From NCBI GenBank assembly GCA_030433395.1, contig JAUILX010000042.1, forward strand, positions 1 through 7,959: 7,959 nt of DNA. Reading direction: 5' to 3'. Position numbers and translations under genes: made by a program. The stretch is from Chlamydiia bacterium. Its GTDB lineage: Bacteria > Chlamydiota > Chlamydiia > Chlamydiales > JACKPQ01. The notes under the pieces were generated by a model. It did no database searches. It saw only the letters and a list, made by a program, of their open reading frames with translations, and had not been told where the DNA came from. Shown here in pieces: positions 1 to 5,382 of the stretch (the stretch's first letter is position 1; each line of letters begins with the position of its first letter).

Positions 1-280
1 TAAAAAGCTGCATTACAATGGATGCAGAAATGTAGGGCATTACAGAAAGTGCAAAAATTGTCATCTGAGCAAAGGCTCCGCCTGAAAAGACATCCATTAG
101 CTGAAAGAGGTTTTGACCCCCTCCAGTTGCTGATTGAAAAACTTTAAGAGCCTCTTCGGCATTGATTCCAGGAACTGGAATAAAGCGTCCTAGTCTGCAC
201 AGTGCCAACATTAAGATGGTGTATAAAATTTTCTGCTTTAGGTCCGGGATCGAGAAAATCTTCCGAAGGGTACCGATCAT
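1..280 (-). CDS. secY: Protein translocase subunit SecY, N-terminal part (runs off the left edge)
   Basis: SecY is the channel-forming subunit of the SecYEG translocon in the inner membrane; it passes unfolded proteins across the membrane and lets membrane segments exit sideways. The first 93 codons are present, with the rest beyond position 1. The ATG is at 278-280. Residues 1-17 form a basic cytoplasmic start; about 18-35 form transmembrane helix 1, ending in the family motif RFIPVPGIN (residues 32-40). The plug region NLFQLMDVFSGGAF (57-70) follows, then the start of helix 2 with IFALSVMPYISASIVMQL (75-92), a strong SecY signature. An AGGAG ribosome binding site overlaps the rplO stop codon, 5 nt before the ATG. 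The gap from rplO is 8 bp, the usual bacterial position of secY at the end of the spc block. No frameshift is seen in the visible part. Confidence 0.97.
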   Translation of the reverse strand, partial: MIGTLRKIFSIPDLKQKILYTILMLALCRLGRFIPVPGINAEEALKVFQSATGGGQNLFQLMDVFSGGAFAQMTIFALSVMPYISASIVMQLF

Positions 281-288
281 TACAGCTC

Positions 289-747
289 CTAGGCCTTTAT
301 CGTCTTATGTTCTGCTGGGCTTTTTTCCAGTTTGGTCAAGGCGCTTTTCGAAAAACGATGCGCTTCAATGACGACTTTTTTTGTCAGTTCCCCATCTCCA
401 AGGATTTTGATACCACCTGGAACTTGACGTGGCGCTAGACCTTTGTCAATTAGAGTTGCATGATTAACGGTTTCGCCGTCTTCATAAGCAGCATCAATTC
501 TTCCTAAGTTAATGGCGATGGATTCTTTGATCCAGCGACCCCTGGTAAATCCACGTGTTGGCAATTTGGTATATAAAGGCGCTTGACCACCTTCTTGACC
601 TGTGCGACGTTTGTAACCAGAACGTGCCTTAGCACCTTTTTCTCCTCGACCAGATGTTTTACCCATTTTGGATCCAACGCCACGGCCTACGCGCTTAGTG
701 CGCTTATGGGGCCTCGATGTGTTTTTAAGTGTGTGTAAATTAAACAT
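289..747 (-). CDS. rplO: 50S ribosomal protein L15
   Basis: L15 is a late-assembling large-subunit protein whose extended basic N-terminus penetrates 23S rRNA and whose globular C-terminal domain sits near the central protuberance. The 152-residue product matches the usual length of about 145-150. The glycine/arginine-rich arm is clear: GRGVGSKMGKTSGRGEKG (residues 21-38), followed by GYKRRTGQEGGQAPLYTKLP (44-63). The C-terminal half carries the family pattern VPGGIKILGDGELTKKVVI (109-127). The ATG at 745-747 lies inside the last codons of rpsE, an 8-nt overlap, with a GGAG site 4 nt upstream. Because rpsE runs directly into this gene, there is no room for rpmD (L30), which most bacteria carry at this point. 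The stop is TAG, the rarer stop in this block. Identity is certain. Confidence 0.97.
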   Translation of the reverse strand: MFNLHTLKNTSRPHKRTKRVGRGVGSKMGKTSGRGEKGAKARSGYKRRTGQEGGQAPLYTKLPTRGFTRGRWIKESIAINLGRIDAAYEDGETVNHATLIDKGLAPRQVPGGIKILGDGELTKKVVIEAHRFSKSALTKLEKSPAEHKTIKA

Positions 748-1249
748 TTTCTCCTCTTAGGGCTAAAGCGCTCGAGCGTGATCTTAAAGATTGTAGAGCT
801 TTACAAGCTGCAATGACTTGGTTTTTGGCGTTGTTGCAGCCAAGACTTTTTGCTACGACGTTTTTTACGCCTCCTGCTTCTAAAACAGAGCGTATATGAG
901 AACCTGCAATCACACCTGTACCTTCACGAGCCGGTTTTAGCATGACTTGAGCACCATCCCATTTAATGCAAACTTCGTGAGGTATAGTGTCTCCTTGAAG
1001 CTCGAATGAAAACAGGTTTTTACGTGCACACTCAGATCCCTTACGGATAGCATCTGCAACTTCATTAGCTTTGGCGAATCCAACGCCAATTTGTCCTTTT
1101 CGATCACCTACTAATATAAGTGCTGAAAAGCTAAACTTGCGCCCACCTTTCACAACCTTTGAACAGCGGTTGATGTACAGGACTTTTTCTTCAAAATCGC
1201 TGTTTTTTTCTTTTTCTACTTTTGGTCTGCTTTTACGTTGTTCTGCCAT
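740..1249 (-). CDS. rpsE: 30S ribosomal protein S5
   Basis: S5 sits on the solvent side of the small subunit near the mRNA entry and decoding region and affects translational accuracy. The 169-residue product is a normal length. The N-terminal double-stranded-RNA-binding-like domain spans about residues 17-82 with KVVKGGRKFSFSALILVGD (31-49) and GVGFAKANEV (55-64). The C-terminal domain holds the signature KPAREGTGVIAGSHIR (105-120) and VVAKSLGCNNAKN (131-143). The loop at residues 29-37, where spectinomycin resistance mutations map in other bacteria, has no deletion. Residue 138 is Cys where GSNN is usual, and residue 29 is Cys where Val is common. The ribosome binding site is poor: the 18-bp gap from rplR is A-rich, with only a GAAG-type match 12 nt before the ATG. 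The 3' end overlaps rplO by 8 nt. Confidence 0.98.
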   Translation of the reverse strand: MAEQRKSRPKVEKEKNSDFEEKVLYINRCSKVVKGGRKFSFSALILVGDRKGQIGVGFAKANEVADAIRKGSECARKNLFSFELQGDTIPHEVCIKWDGAQVMLKPAREGTGVIAGSHIRSVLEAGGVKNVVAKSLGCNNAKNQVIAACKALQSLRSRSSALALRGENV

Positions 1250-1267
1250 TTTTTTATATCACTTCGT

Positions 1268-1639
1268 TTATAGCTTGATTCCGGCTTCTCTCACAGCATC
1301 AGCAAGAGCTGCAACGATGCCATGGTATTTATACTCACCGCGATCGAACACGACTGTTTCGATCTTTTTTTCTTTTAGTTTTTCAGCAATTTTAACTCCG
1401 ACAAGTGCGGATAGTTCTTTTTGCGTTTTGCCTTTTTTGACTGCTTTGATTTCTTTGTCGTATGTGCCAATTCCAGCCAGGGTCACACCATTGACATCGT
1501 CAATAGCTTGAACAGAAACGTTTTGATTTGAACGAAATACGCTCAAACGGGGCTTCACAGCAGTTCCTTGTAGGTTTTTTCGGATGCGCATTTTGCGCTT
1601 TTTAGCACGGTTGATAGTATTCTTTGTTTCGCTTTGCAT
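1268..1639 (-). CDS. rplR: 50S ribosomal protein L18
   Basis: L18 binds 5S rRNA and, with L5, helps dock the 5S particle into the central protuberance of the large subunit. The product is 123 residues, close to the usual 115-122. The basic N-terminus (residues 1-30) is followed by the typical strand KPRLSVFRSNQN (29-40) and the C-terminal signature VVFDRGEYKYHGIVAALADA (96-115), then VREAGIKL. The open frame extends upstream to 1780, but that part is antisense-like readthrough in the rplF region with no L18 similarity. I therefore start at ATG 1637-1639, which has an AAGGAG site 9 nt upstream (1649-1654) and fits the family's length. The gap from rplF is 4 bp, so the binding site lies inside rplF. 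In the FDRGEY segment Glu occupies a position more often Gly. Confidence 0.97.
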   Translation of the reverse strand: MQSETKNTINRAKKRKMRIRKNLQGTAVKPRLSVFRSNQNVSVQAIDDVNGVTLAGIGTYDKEIKAVKKGKTQKELSALVGVKIAEKLKEKKIETVVFDRGEYKYHGIVAALADAVREAGIKL

Positions 1640-1643
1640 TGCT

Positions 1644-2186
1644 TTATGCTCCTTTCGCTGCTTTACCGGCTTTCTTACGGACAAACTCGTCAATATAGCG
1701 TATGCCCTTGCCTTTGTAGGGCTCTGGAGGCCGAACTGCGCGAATGTCAGCTGCAAACTGACCAACTGCTCGCTTATCAATGCCTGTAACGCTAATTGCT
1801 ACGCTTTTTTCAACTTTGACTTCGATGCCTTCTGGAATGGTTAGTAGTGTTGGATGTGAATAGCCAACTTTTAAATCTAGGCTATTACCAGAAACGGCAG
1901 CTCTGTAACCAACACCAATGAGTTGGAGTTTCTTTTCAAACCCTTTACTGACGCCCTCGATCATATTTTTAATCAAACTTAGATACAATCCTAAAAAGGG
2001 CTTTTTGATGTGTATTTTTTCATCAAGAGATACCCATATATTTTTCTCTTCTTGTTTGACTACTATGCCAGGCATAGTATCTTGTTTAAGTTGACCCTTT
2101 GCTCCCTTTACTGTCACAAGACCGTTGCTAAAGTTAAGTTCTGTACCTTGTGGTAGTTCTAGGGGTTTTTTTGCTAAGCGTGACAT
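1644..2186 (-). CDS. rplF: 50S ribosomal protein L6
   Basis: L6 binds 23S rRNA near the sarcin-ricin loop and the factor-binding site of the large subunit. The 180-residue product is a typical length and shows the two tandem L6 folds: domain 1 at about residues 1-80 (start MSRLAKKPLELPQGTEL, with GLVTVKGAKGQLKQ at 22-35) and domain 2 at about 83-170. The second domain carries KLQLIGVGYRA (86-96), VGYSHPTLLTIPEGIEV (107-123), GIDKRAVGQFAADIRA (135-150) and the PPEPYKGKGIRY signature (153-164), all diagnostic. The tail is Lys/Ala-rich. The 27-bp gap from rpsH is the longest in the window and contains three AAGGA motifs. A perfect 19-nt dyad lies inside the coding region at 2061-2079. Identity is certain. 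Confidence 0.98.
   Translation of the reverse strand: MSRLAKKPLELPQGTELNFSNGLVTVKGAKGQLKQDTMPGIVVKQEEKNIWVSLDEKIHIKKPFLGLYLSLIKNMIEGVSKGFEKKLQLIGVGYRAAVSGNSLDLKVGYSHPTLLTIPEGIEVKVEKSVAISVTGIDKRAVGQFAADIRAVRPPEPYKGKGIRYIDEFVRKKAGKAAKGA
1649..1654 (-). promoter_or_regulatory. Shine-Dalgarno site that fixes the rplR start
   Basis: The minus strand reads AAGGAG here, 9 nt before the rplR ATG at 1637-1639. The site lies within the last codons of rplF, whose TAA stop (1644-1646) falls in the spacer. This supports the short L18 start over the longer open frame that begins at 1780, and it suggests that ribosomes finishing rplF are well placed to start rplR. Confidence 0.8.
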
Positions 2187-2189
2187 CTT

Positions 2190-2208
2190 TCCTTAATTCC
2201 TTATCCTT
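2190..2208 (-). promoter_or_regulatory. Three tandem AAGGA motifs before rplF
   Basis: On the minus strand AAGGA occurs at 2204-2208, 2198-2202 and 2190-2194, with 17, 11 and 3 nt before the rplF ATG at 2184-2186. The middle copy has the most usable spacing for a Shine-Dalgarno site, while the nearest is too close to act alone in the usual way. The repeats fill most of the 27-bp gap. They could simply increase ribosome loading on rplF, or they may reflect purine-rich low-complexity sequence. Confidence 0.55.
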
Positions 2209-2213
2209 TTCGT

Positions 2214-2597
2214 TTACCAAACGCTGCAAAGCAGCTCTCCACCACAGCCTTCTTTACGCGCTGTTTCTCCATCCAAAATTCCCTTTGGAGTTGAAACGAT
2301 AGCTACGCCCAATCCGTCTAAAATACGTGGAATTTTTTCCGATTTCACGTAAATGCGTCTTGAAGGTTTTGAGATGCGTTTCAGCCCGTGGATGATCGGC
2401 GCTCGATTATCGTATTTTAAAAATAGCCGAAAATAGTATTTTTTGTCATCAACTAGTGTCTTCGCAATAAAACCTTTGTCTTCAAGCACTCGTGCTAGCT
2501 CACGATTCATTTTACTCTTGTGGATGTCAACATAACGGTGTTTTGCCATTAGTGCGTTTCGAATGCGTGTGAGCATGTCTGCAATGGTATCGTGCAT
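2214..2597 (-). CDS. rpsH: 30S ribosomal protein S8
   Basis: S8 is a primary 16S rRNA-binding protein of the central domain, needed for platform assembly; in E. coli it also represses its own operon by binding mRNA. The 127-residue product is slightly shorter than the 130-132 common elsewhere. The N-terminus MHDTIADMLTRIRNALMAKH (1-20) is classic. The middle has GLKRISKPSRRIYVK (71-85), and the C-terminal signature runs from AIVSTPKGILDGETARKEG (99-117) to the terminal GGELLCSVW. Residue 118 is Cys in a GVGG-like segment where Val or a similar residue is more common. The gene follows rplE after 4 bp, leaving no room for rpsN (S14), which commonly sits here in bacteria. An AGGAG site lies 9 nt before the ATG. 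I see no obvious S8-type mRNA helix at the rplX/rplE junction. Confidence 0.98.
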   Translation of the reverse strand: MHDTIADMLTRIRNALMAKHRYVDIHKSKMNRELARVLEDKGFIAKTLVDDKKYYFRLFLKYDNRAPIIHGLKRISKPSRRIYVKSEKIPRILDGLGVAIVSTPKGILDGETARKEGCGGELLCSVW

Positions 2598-2601
2598 GGT
2601 A

Positions 2602-3147
2602 TTATTCTCCTTCCTTTTTAAAAGGCATCCCTAGTTCTTTGAGTAGCTCAAAGCATTCTTCGTCTGATTTTGCATTTGTTACAAAGGCTATGTTCATCCC
2701 CTGAGTGCGTTTGACAGCATCAAGATTGATTTCTGGATAAATTTGTTGGTCATCAAGCCCTAAACTGTAAGAACCACGGCCATCACACTTTGTCTTAAAT
2801 CCACGAAAGTCACGGATTCGAGGTGATACGATGTTCGTAAAGCGGTCAATAAAGTCATACATACGCTTTCCACGCAAAGTGACTTTTAGGCCAATTGGCT
2901 GATCTTCGCGAAGCTTGAAGTTTGAAACCGCTTTGCGAGATTTTGTGAAGACAGGCTTTTGGCCAGCCAGCACCATGAGCTCATTAAAGCAGTCTTGCAT
3001 CGCATTCTTATCTTTTGATGCTTCAGCAAGTCCCATGCTGATAATGACCTTGCGCATCTGCGGAACTAGCATTGCATTTTTATAGTTGAACTTAGTCGTG
3101 AGCGTTTTCTTAATTTCTTCGTTATAACGTTTTTTAAGCCTAGACAT
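2602..3147 (-). CDS. rplE: 50S ribosomal protein L5
   Basis: L5 binds 5S rRNA, contacts the P-site tRNA elbow and makes a bridge to the small-subunit head. The 181-residue product is the standard length of about 179-182. The family signature is long and well kept: AGQKPVFTKSRKAVSNFKLR (61-80), PIGLKVTLRGKRMYDFIDR (84-102), PRIRDFRGF (109-117), then GMNIAFVTNAKSDEE (150-164) and ELLKELGMPF (167-176). The start ATG at 3145-3147 follows the rplX stop after 2 bp, with a GAGG-type site inside the end of rplX. In E. coli the S8 repressor site lies at this junction. Here the 2-bp gap and the sequence around it show no convincing equivalent by eye. Identity is certain. Confidence 0.98.
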   Translation of the reverse strand: MSRLKKRYNEEIKKTLTTKFNYKNAMLVPQMRKVIISMGLAEASKDKNAMQDCFNELMVLAGQKPVFTKSRKAVSNFKLREDQPIGLKVTLRGKRMYDFIDRFTNIVSPRIRDFRGFKTKCDGRGSYSLGLDDQQIYPEINLDAVKRTQGMNIAFVTNAKSDEECFELLKELGMPFKKEGE

Positions 3148-3149
3148 CT

Positions 3150-3482
3150 TTATTTCCTCAATGTTCGAAACACAGTTTCTTTTCCGCCTTTGTCATAGAC
3201 AAGGTCTTTCTTTTCGCCATCGGTTTTAACCGTTAGCTTGATTTTGTTGCCATCAGCGTCAGTCAGTGCAACGTTAGAGATATGAATGGGGCGTTCCATT
3301 TCGATGATGTTGCCACCTTCTTTCTGTTGCTCACCTTGTGCAGGTGCATGTCGCTTTCTGATGTTAACACCTTCAACAACGATGCGGTTTTTAGCGCGCA
3401 CAATGACCTTGCCTACAGTCCCTTTGTCATTACCTGTGATCACTTTGACGTGATCGCCTTGATTAATCCATTTCTGAGTCAT
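3150..3482 (-). CDS. rplX: 50S ribosomal protein L24
   Basis: L24 is an assembly-initiating protein that binds the 5' domain of 23S rRNA close to the tunnel exit. The 110-residue product fits the bacterial range of about 102-110. The KOW motif is at the N-terminus (GDHVKVITGNDKGTVGKV, residues 9-26), followed by VEGVNIRKRHAPAQ (36-49) and the highly typical GGNIIEMERPIHISNVALTD (56-75). The C-terminal tail is Lys-rich and less conserved, as expected. The ATG at 3480-3482 is 2 bp after the rplN stop, and the AGAGGTG stretch that can serve as ribosome binding site is also the end of rplN. This suggests coupled translation of L14, L24 and L5. Confidence 0.97.
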   Translation of the reverse strand: MTQKWINQGDHVKVITGNDKGTVGKVIVRAKNRIVVEGVNIRKRHAPAQGEQQKEGGNIIEMERPIHISNVALTDADGNKIKLTVKTDGEKKDLVYDKGGKETVFRTLRK

Positions 3483-3484
3483 AT

Positions 3485-3853
3485 TTACACCACCTCTGGA
3501 GCTAGTGAGCTAATTTTAATAAAGCCTTCATCACGAACTTCTCTAGCTACTGGGCCAAAGATACGTGTTCCTTTAGGATTAAGCTTATCATCAATGATAA
3601 CACAGCTGTTATCGTAAAACCTTAGGTAGGATCCATCTGGTCGCTTGATGTATCGCTTTGAGCGAACAATCACTGCTTTAACAACTTCACCTTTTTTGAC
3701 GGAGCCTTTGGGCTCAACGTCTTTTACAGAACAAACAATGACATCACCAACGCGGGCATAACGCCTTTTTGAGCCTTTTAAGACTTTGATGCAGCGCACG
3801 CGCTTAGCGCCTGTGTTGTCAGCTACTTGTAGATCGCTTTCTTGTTGTAACAT
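3485..3853 (-). CDS. rplN: 50S ribosomal protein L14
   Basis: L14 lies at the subunit interface, forms an intersubunit bridge with 16S rRNA, and is the docking site of the ribosome-silencing factor RsfS in bacteria. The product is exactly 122 residues, the near-invariant bacterial length. It carries VADNTGAKRVRCIKVLKGS (10-28), the RRYARVGD segment (30-37), RPDGSYLRFYDN (71-82), NPKGTRIFGPVAREVR (92-107) and the terminal SSLAPEVV. The 23-bp gap from rpsQ is where E. coli separates the S10 and spc operons with a promoter. Here the gap seems to hold only two AAGGA motifs, the nearer 9 nt from the ATG at 3851-3853. Two overlapping inverted repeats sit in codons 80-90 (3585-3613). Identity is certain. 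Confidence 0.98.
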   Translation of the reverse strand: MLQQESDLQVADNTGAKRVRCIKVLKGSKRRYARVGDVIVCSVKDVEPKGSVKKGEVVKAVIVRSKRYIKRPDGSYLRFYDNSCVIIDDKLNPKGTRIFGPVAREVRDEGFIKISSLAPEVV

Positions 3854-3862
3854 CTTCTAGCT

Positions 3863-3874
3863 TCCTTATTCCTT
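3863..3874 (-). promoter_or_regulatory. Two tandem AAGGA motifs before rplN
   Basis: The minus strand reads AAGGA at 3870-3874 and again at 3863-3867, 16 and 9 nt before the rplN ATG. The nearer copy has ideal Shine-Dalgarno spacing. The 23-bp gap is too short for a full sigma-70 type promoter, though promoter elements could still lie within rpsQ. The arrangement resembles the triple motif before rplF. Confidence 0.6.
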
Positions 3875-3876
3875 AT

Positions 3877-4119
3877 TTACGCAGACTCAACAACGCGCCA
3901 ACGTTTGAGTTTTGATAGTGGTCTTGTTTCTTCTATTTTTACTTTAGCGCCAATCTCTAGCGGTTTGTCAGTGTGTACGTAGTACTTTTTGCTGCGAACA
4001 ATAACTTTTCCATAACGAGGATGTGGCATGCGACGATCAACACGAACTGTTACGGTCTTTTCCATCTTGTTTGAAAGGACTACGCCTTCTCGTACCTTTC
4101 TTGTATTTTCTCTTGTCAT
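3877..4119 (-). CDS. rpsQ: 30S ribosomal protein S17
   Basis: S17 is a primary 16S rRNA-binding protein with an oligonucleotide-binding fold; it nucleates assembly of the 5' domain. The 80-residue product is a normal bacterial length. The diagnostic pattern is present: REGVVLSNKMEKTVTVRVDR (10-29), HPRYGKVIVRSKKYYVH (33-49), IGAKVKIEETRPLSKLKRW (56-74) and the tail RVVESA. The gene starts 1 bp after the rpmC stop (TAAAATG). The ribosome binding site is modest, an AAGG stretch about 9 nt upstream inside rpmC, which suggests dependence on ribosomes finishing rpmC. It is the last gene of what is the S10 operon in E. coli. Confidence 0.97.
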   Translation of the reverse strand: MTRENTRKVREGVVLSNKMEKTVTVRVDRRMPHPRYGKVIVRSKKYYVHTDKPLEIGAKVKIEETRPLSKLKRWRVVESA

Positions 4120-4120
4120 T

Positions 4121-4318
4121 TTAGCTTACCTTCTTTTCGCTCAGGATGGTTAGTATACGAGCACGCTCTCTTCTGTGTTCACGTAGAAGATGGGGTTTAT
4201 CAATCTTTTTTTCAAGACTTAGTTGGCATTTCATCTCGAACATCTGTTTTAGAAGCTCAGATTCTTTTGCTTCTAGTTCTTCGATGCTTTGCTCTCTATA
4301 GGCGCTTGCTTTACTCAT
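4121..4318 (-). CDS. rpmC: 50S ribosomal protein L29
   Basis: L29 is a small helical hairpin protein beside the peptide tunnel exit, next to L23, where signal recognition particle and trigger factor dock. The 65-residue product is the usual size. It reads as two long helices rich in Lys, Arg and Glu: REQSIEELEAKESELLKQMF (8-27), then a turn, then LREHRRERARILTILSEKK (45-63). The first part matches the family pattern of an acidic helix followed by EMKCQLSLEKKIDKPHLLRE. Its start overlaps the rplP stop by 4 nt (ATGA), a classic coupling signal, with GGAG 8 nt upstream. Small size makes the family match weaker than for its neighbours, but gene order settles it. Confidence 0.94.
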   Translation of the reverse strand: MSKASAYREQSIEELEAKESELLKQMFEMKCQLSLEKKIDKPHLLREHRRERARILTILSEKKVS

Positions 4319-4737
4319 GATACTTGCTCCACACGCTCTACAAAACGCGTTTTAATTGATATTTTTGCTGCTGCTCTTCGCAGGGCGTTTTGTGCATCTT
4401 CTCTTGAAACGTTTCCAACTTCAAAGAGGATGCGACCTGGTCTAACTTGTGCGACCCAGTGGTCAGGGGATCCCTTTCCTTTACCCATACGTGTCTCAGC
4501 AGGCTTACTGCTAATTGGTTTGTCTGGGAAAACACGAATCCATGTTTTTCCGCGACGCTGAAAGTAGCGATTAATTGCAATACGGCAAGCTTCAATTTGC
4601 TGACCAGTCAAACGTCCCCGATCTAGGGCCTGCATGCCAAAGTCACCAAAGGTAACGAAGTTTCCAGCTTTGCTATTGCCTCTAAGGCTGCCTTTTTGCT
4701 GTTTGCGGAATTTTGTGCGTTTAGGAAGTAATGCCAT
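4315..4737 (-). CDS. rplP: 50S ribosomal protein L16
   Basis: L16 binds 23S rRNA between the peptidyl-transferase centre and the central protuberance, helps position A-site tRNA and is needed for late large-subunit assembly. The 140-residue product is slightly longer than the usual 136-138. Signatures include MALLPKRTKFRKQQKG (1-16), FGDFGMQALDRGRLTGQQIE (30-49), INRYFQRRGKTWIRVFPDKP (55-74) and the functional loop ETRMGKGKGSPDHWVAQVRPG (81-101). Arg83 corresponds by motif to the E. coli Arg81 that is hydroxylated by an oxygenase; whether this organism has that enzyme cannot be seen here. The gene follows rpsC after 15 bp, with a GAGGAG site about 9 nt before ATG 4735-4737, and overlaps rpmC by 4 nt. 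Confidence 0.98.
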   Translation of the reverse strand: MALLPKRTKFRKQQKGSLRGNSKAGNFVTFGDFGMQALDRGRLTGQQIEACRIAINRYFQRRGKTWIRVFPDKPISSKPAETRMGKGKGSPDHWVAQVRPGRILFEVGNVSREDAQNALRRAAAKISIKTRFVERVEQVS

Positions 4738-4752
4738 TGTCGTTGTCTCCTC

Positions 4753-5382
4753 TTATGCCGATTTTTCGCCGCGGTTAATCCAAACTTTGACTCCTAGTGA
4801 GCCGTAGGTCGTTTCTGCTCGACCTGTTGCATAGTCTATATCTGCACGCAAGGTGTGTAATGGAACGCTGCCATCTTTATACCATTCTGTACGGGCAATC
4901 TCTGCTCCTCCAACGCGTCCAGCGACTTGAACTTTAATGCCAGCTGCGCCTGCATCCATGCTTGATTGAATGGCTTTTTTCAAAGCCTTTCTGTAAGAAA
5001 TGCGCCTTTCTAACTGTTTTGCAATTGAGTCTGCGACGAGTTTCGCGTCCAAATCTGGGCGCTTGATCTCTACAACTTCTACCCATACATCTTTGTTTGT
5101 AAGCGCTTTTAGTTCTTTTTTCAGAATGTCGATTTCTGCGCCTTTTTTGCCGATAACAAGTCCAGGGCGTGATGTGTGAATAGTCACTTCAATTTTATCG
5201 CTCATTCGCTTGATGACAAAGCTAGATGCTCCAACACATGAGGGCTTTTTAGCTAGAAATTTGCGCACTTCTTCATCAGCTGCTACCTGTTTGCCATATT
5301 CTTTCTTAGTTGCATACCAGGTTGAAAGCCAATCTTTACGCATGAGGAGTCTAAATCCTTTTGGCGATGTCTTTTGTCCCAT
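4753..5382 (-). CDS. rpsC: 30S ribosomal protein S3
   Basis: S3 forms part of the mRNA entry tunnel on the small-subunit head and contributes to the ribosome's mRNA unwinding activity. The 209-residue product is shorter than the 233 of E. coli because it lacks most of the low-complexity C-terminal tail; the core aligns without gaps through residue 135. The KH type 2 domain has its GKKG loop at residues 78-81, within SRPGLVIGKKGAEID (71-85). The C-terminal domain shows VAGRVGGAEIARTEWY (153-168) and VPLHTLRADIDYATG (173-187). Of the three E. coli helicase residues, Arg131 and Lys135 are kept and Arg132 is Lys. The KKPSC segment (45-49) resembles chlamydial S3. The start overlaps the rplV stop by 1 nt (TAATG), with a strong AAGGAG site upstream. 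Confidence 0.98.
   Translation of the reverse strand: MGQKTSPKGFRLLMRKDWLSTWYATKKEYGKQVAADEEVRKFLAKKPSCVGASSFVIKRMSDKIEVTIHTSRPGLVIGKKGAEIDILKKELKALTNKDVWVEVVEIKRPDLDAKLVADSIAKQLERRISYRKALKKAIQSSMDAGAAGIKVQVAGRVGGAEIARTEWYKDGSVPLHTLRADIDYATGRAETTYGSLGVKVWINRGEKSA

Noticed and set aside
162..438. Two plus-strand open frames opposite secY and rplO
   Set aside because: They run through the antisense of two clearly identified genes, in competing frames, with no recognisable product.
1342..1371. Terminator-like hairpin plus T-run on the plus strand (GATCGAA / TTCGATC followed by Ts)
   Set aside because: It points against the direction of transcription, has a weak AT-rich 7-bp stem with a 9-nt loop, and both parts are explained by L18 codons (VVFDRG and the preceding Lys/Glu-rich stretch). 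It could only matter for antisense RNA, of which there is no sign.
1071..1511. Plus-strand open frame of 146 codons across the rpsE/rplR junction
   Set aside because: It is fully antisense to two certain ribosomal protein genes, its Phe/Ser-rich translation mirrors Lys/Glu-rich codons on the other strand, and it shows no recognisable domain.
1640..1780. Upstream extension of the rplR reading frame
   Set aside because: It overlaps the conserved end of rplF in another frame, has no L18 similarity, and the start at 1639 has a proper AAGGAG site and the right family length.
3140..3175. Possible S8 autoregulatory mRNA site at the rplX/rplE junction, as in E. coli
   Set aside because: The 2-bp gap and adjacent sequence give no convincing helix resembling the 16S rRNA S8 site by eye.
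4338..4595. Minus-strand 85-codon open frame inside rplP
   Set aside because: It lies in another frame within the highly conserved L16 gene and has no binding site or family features.
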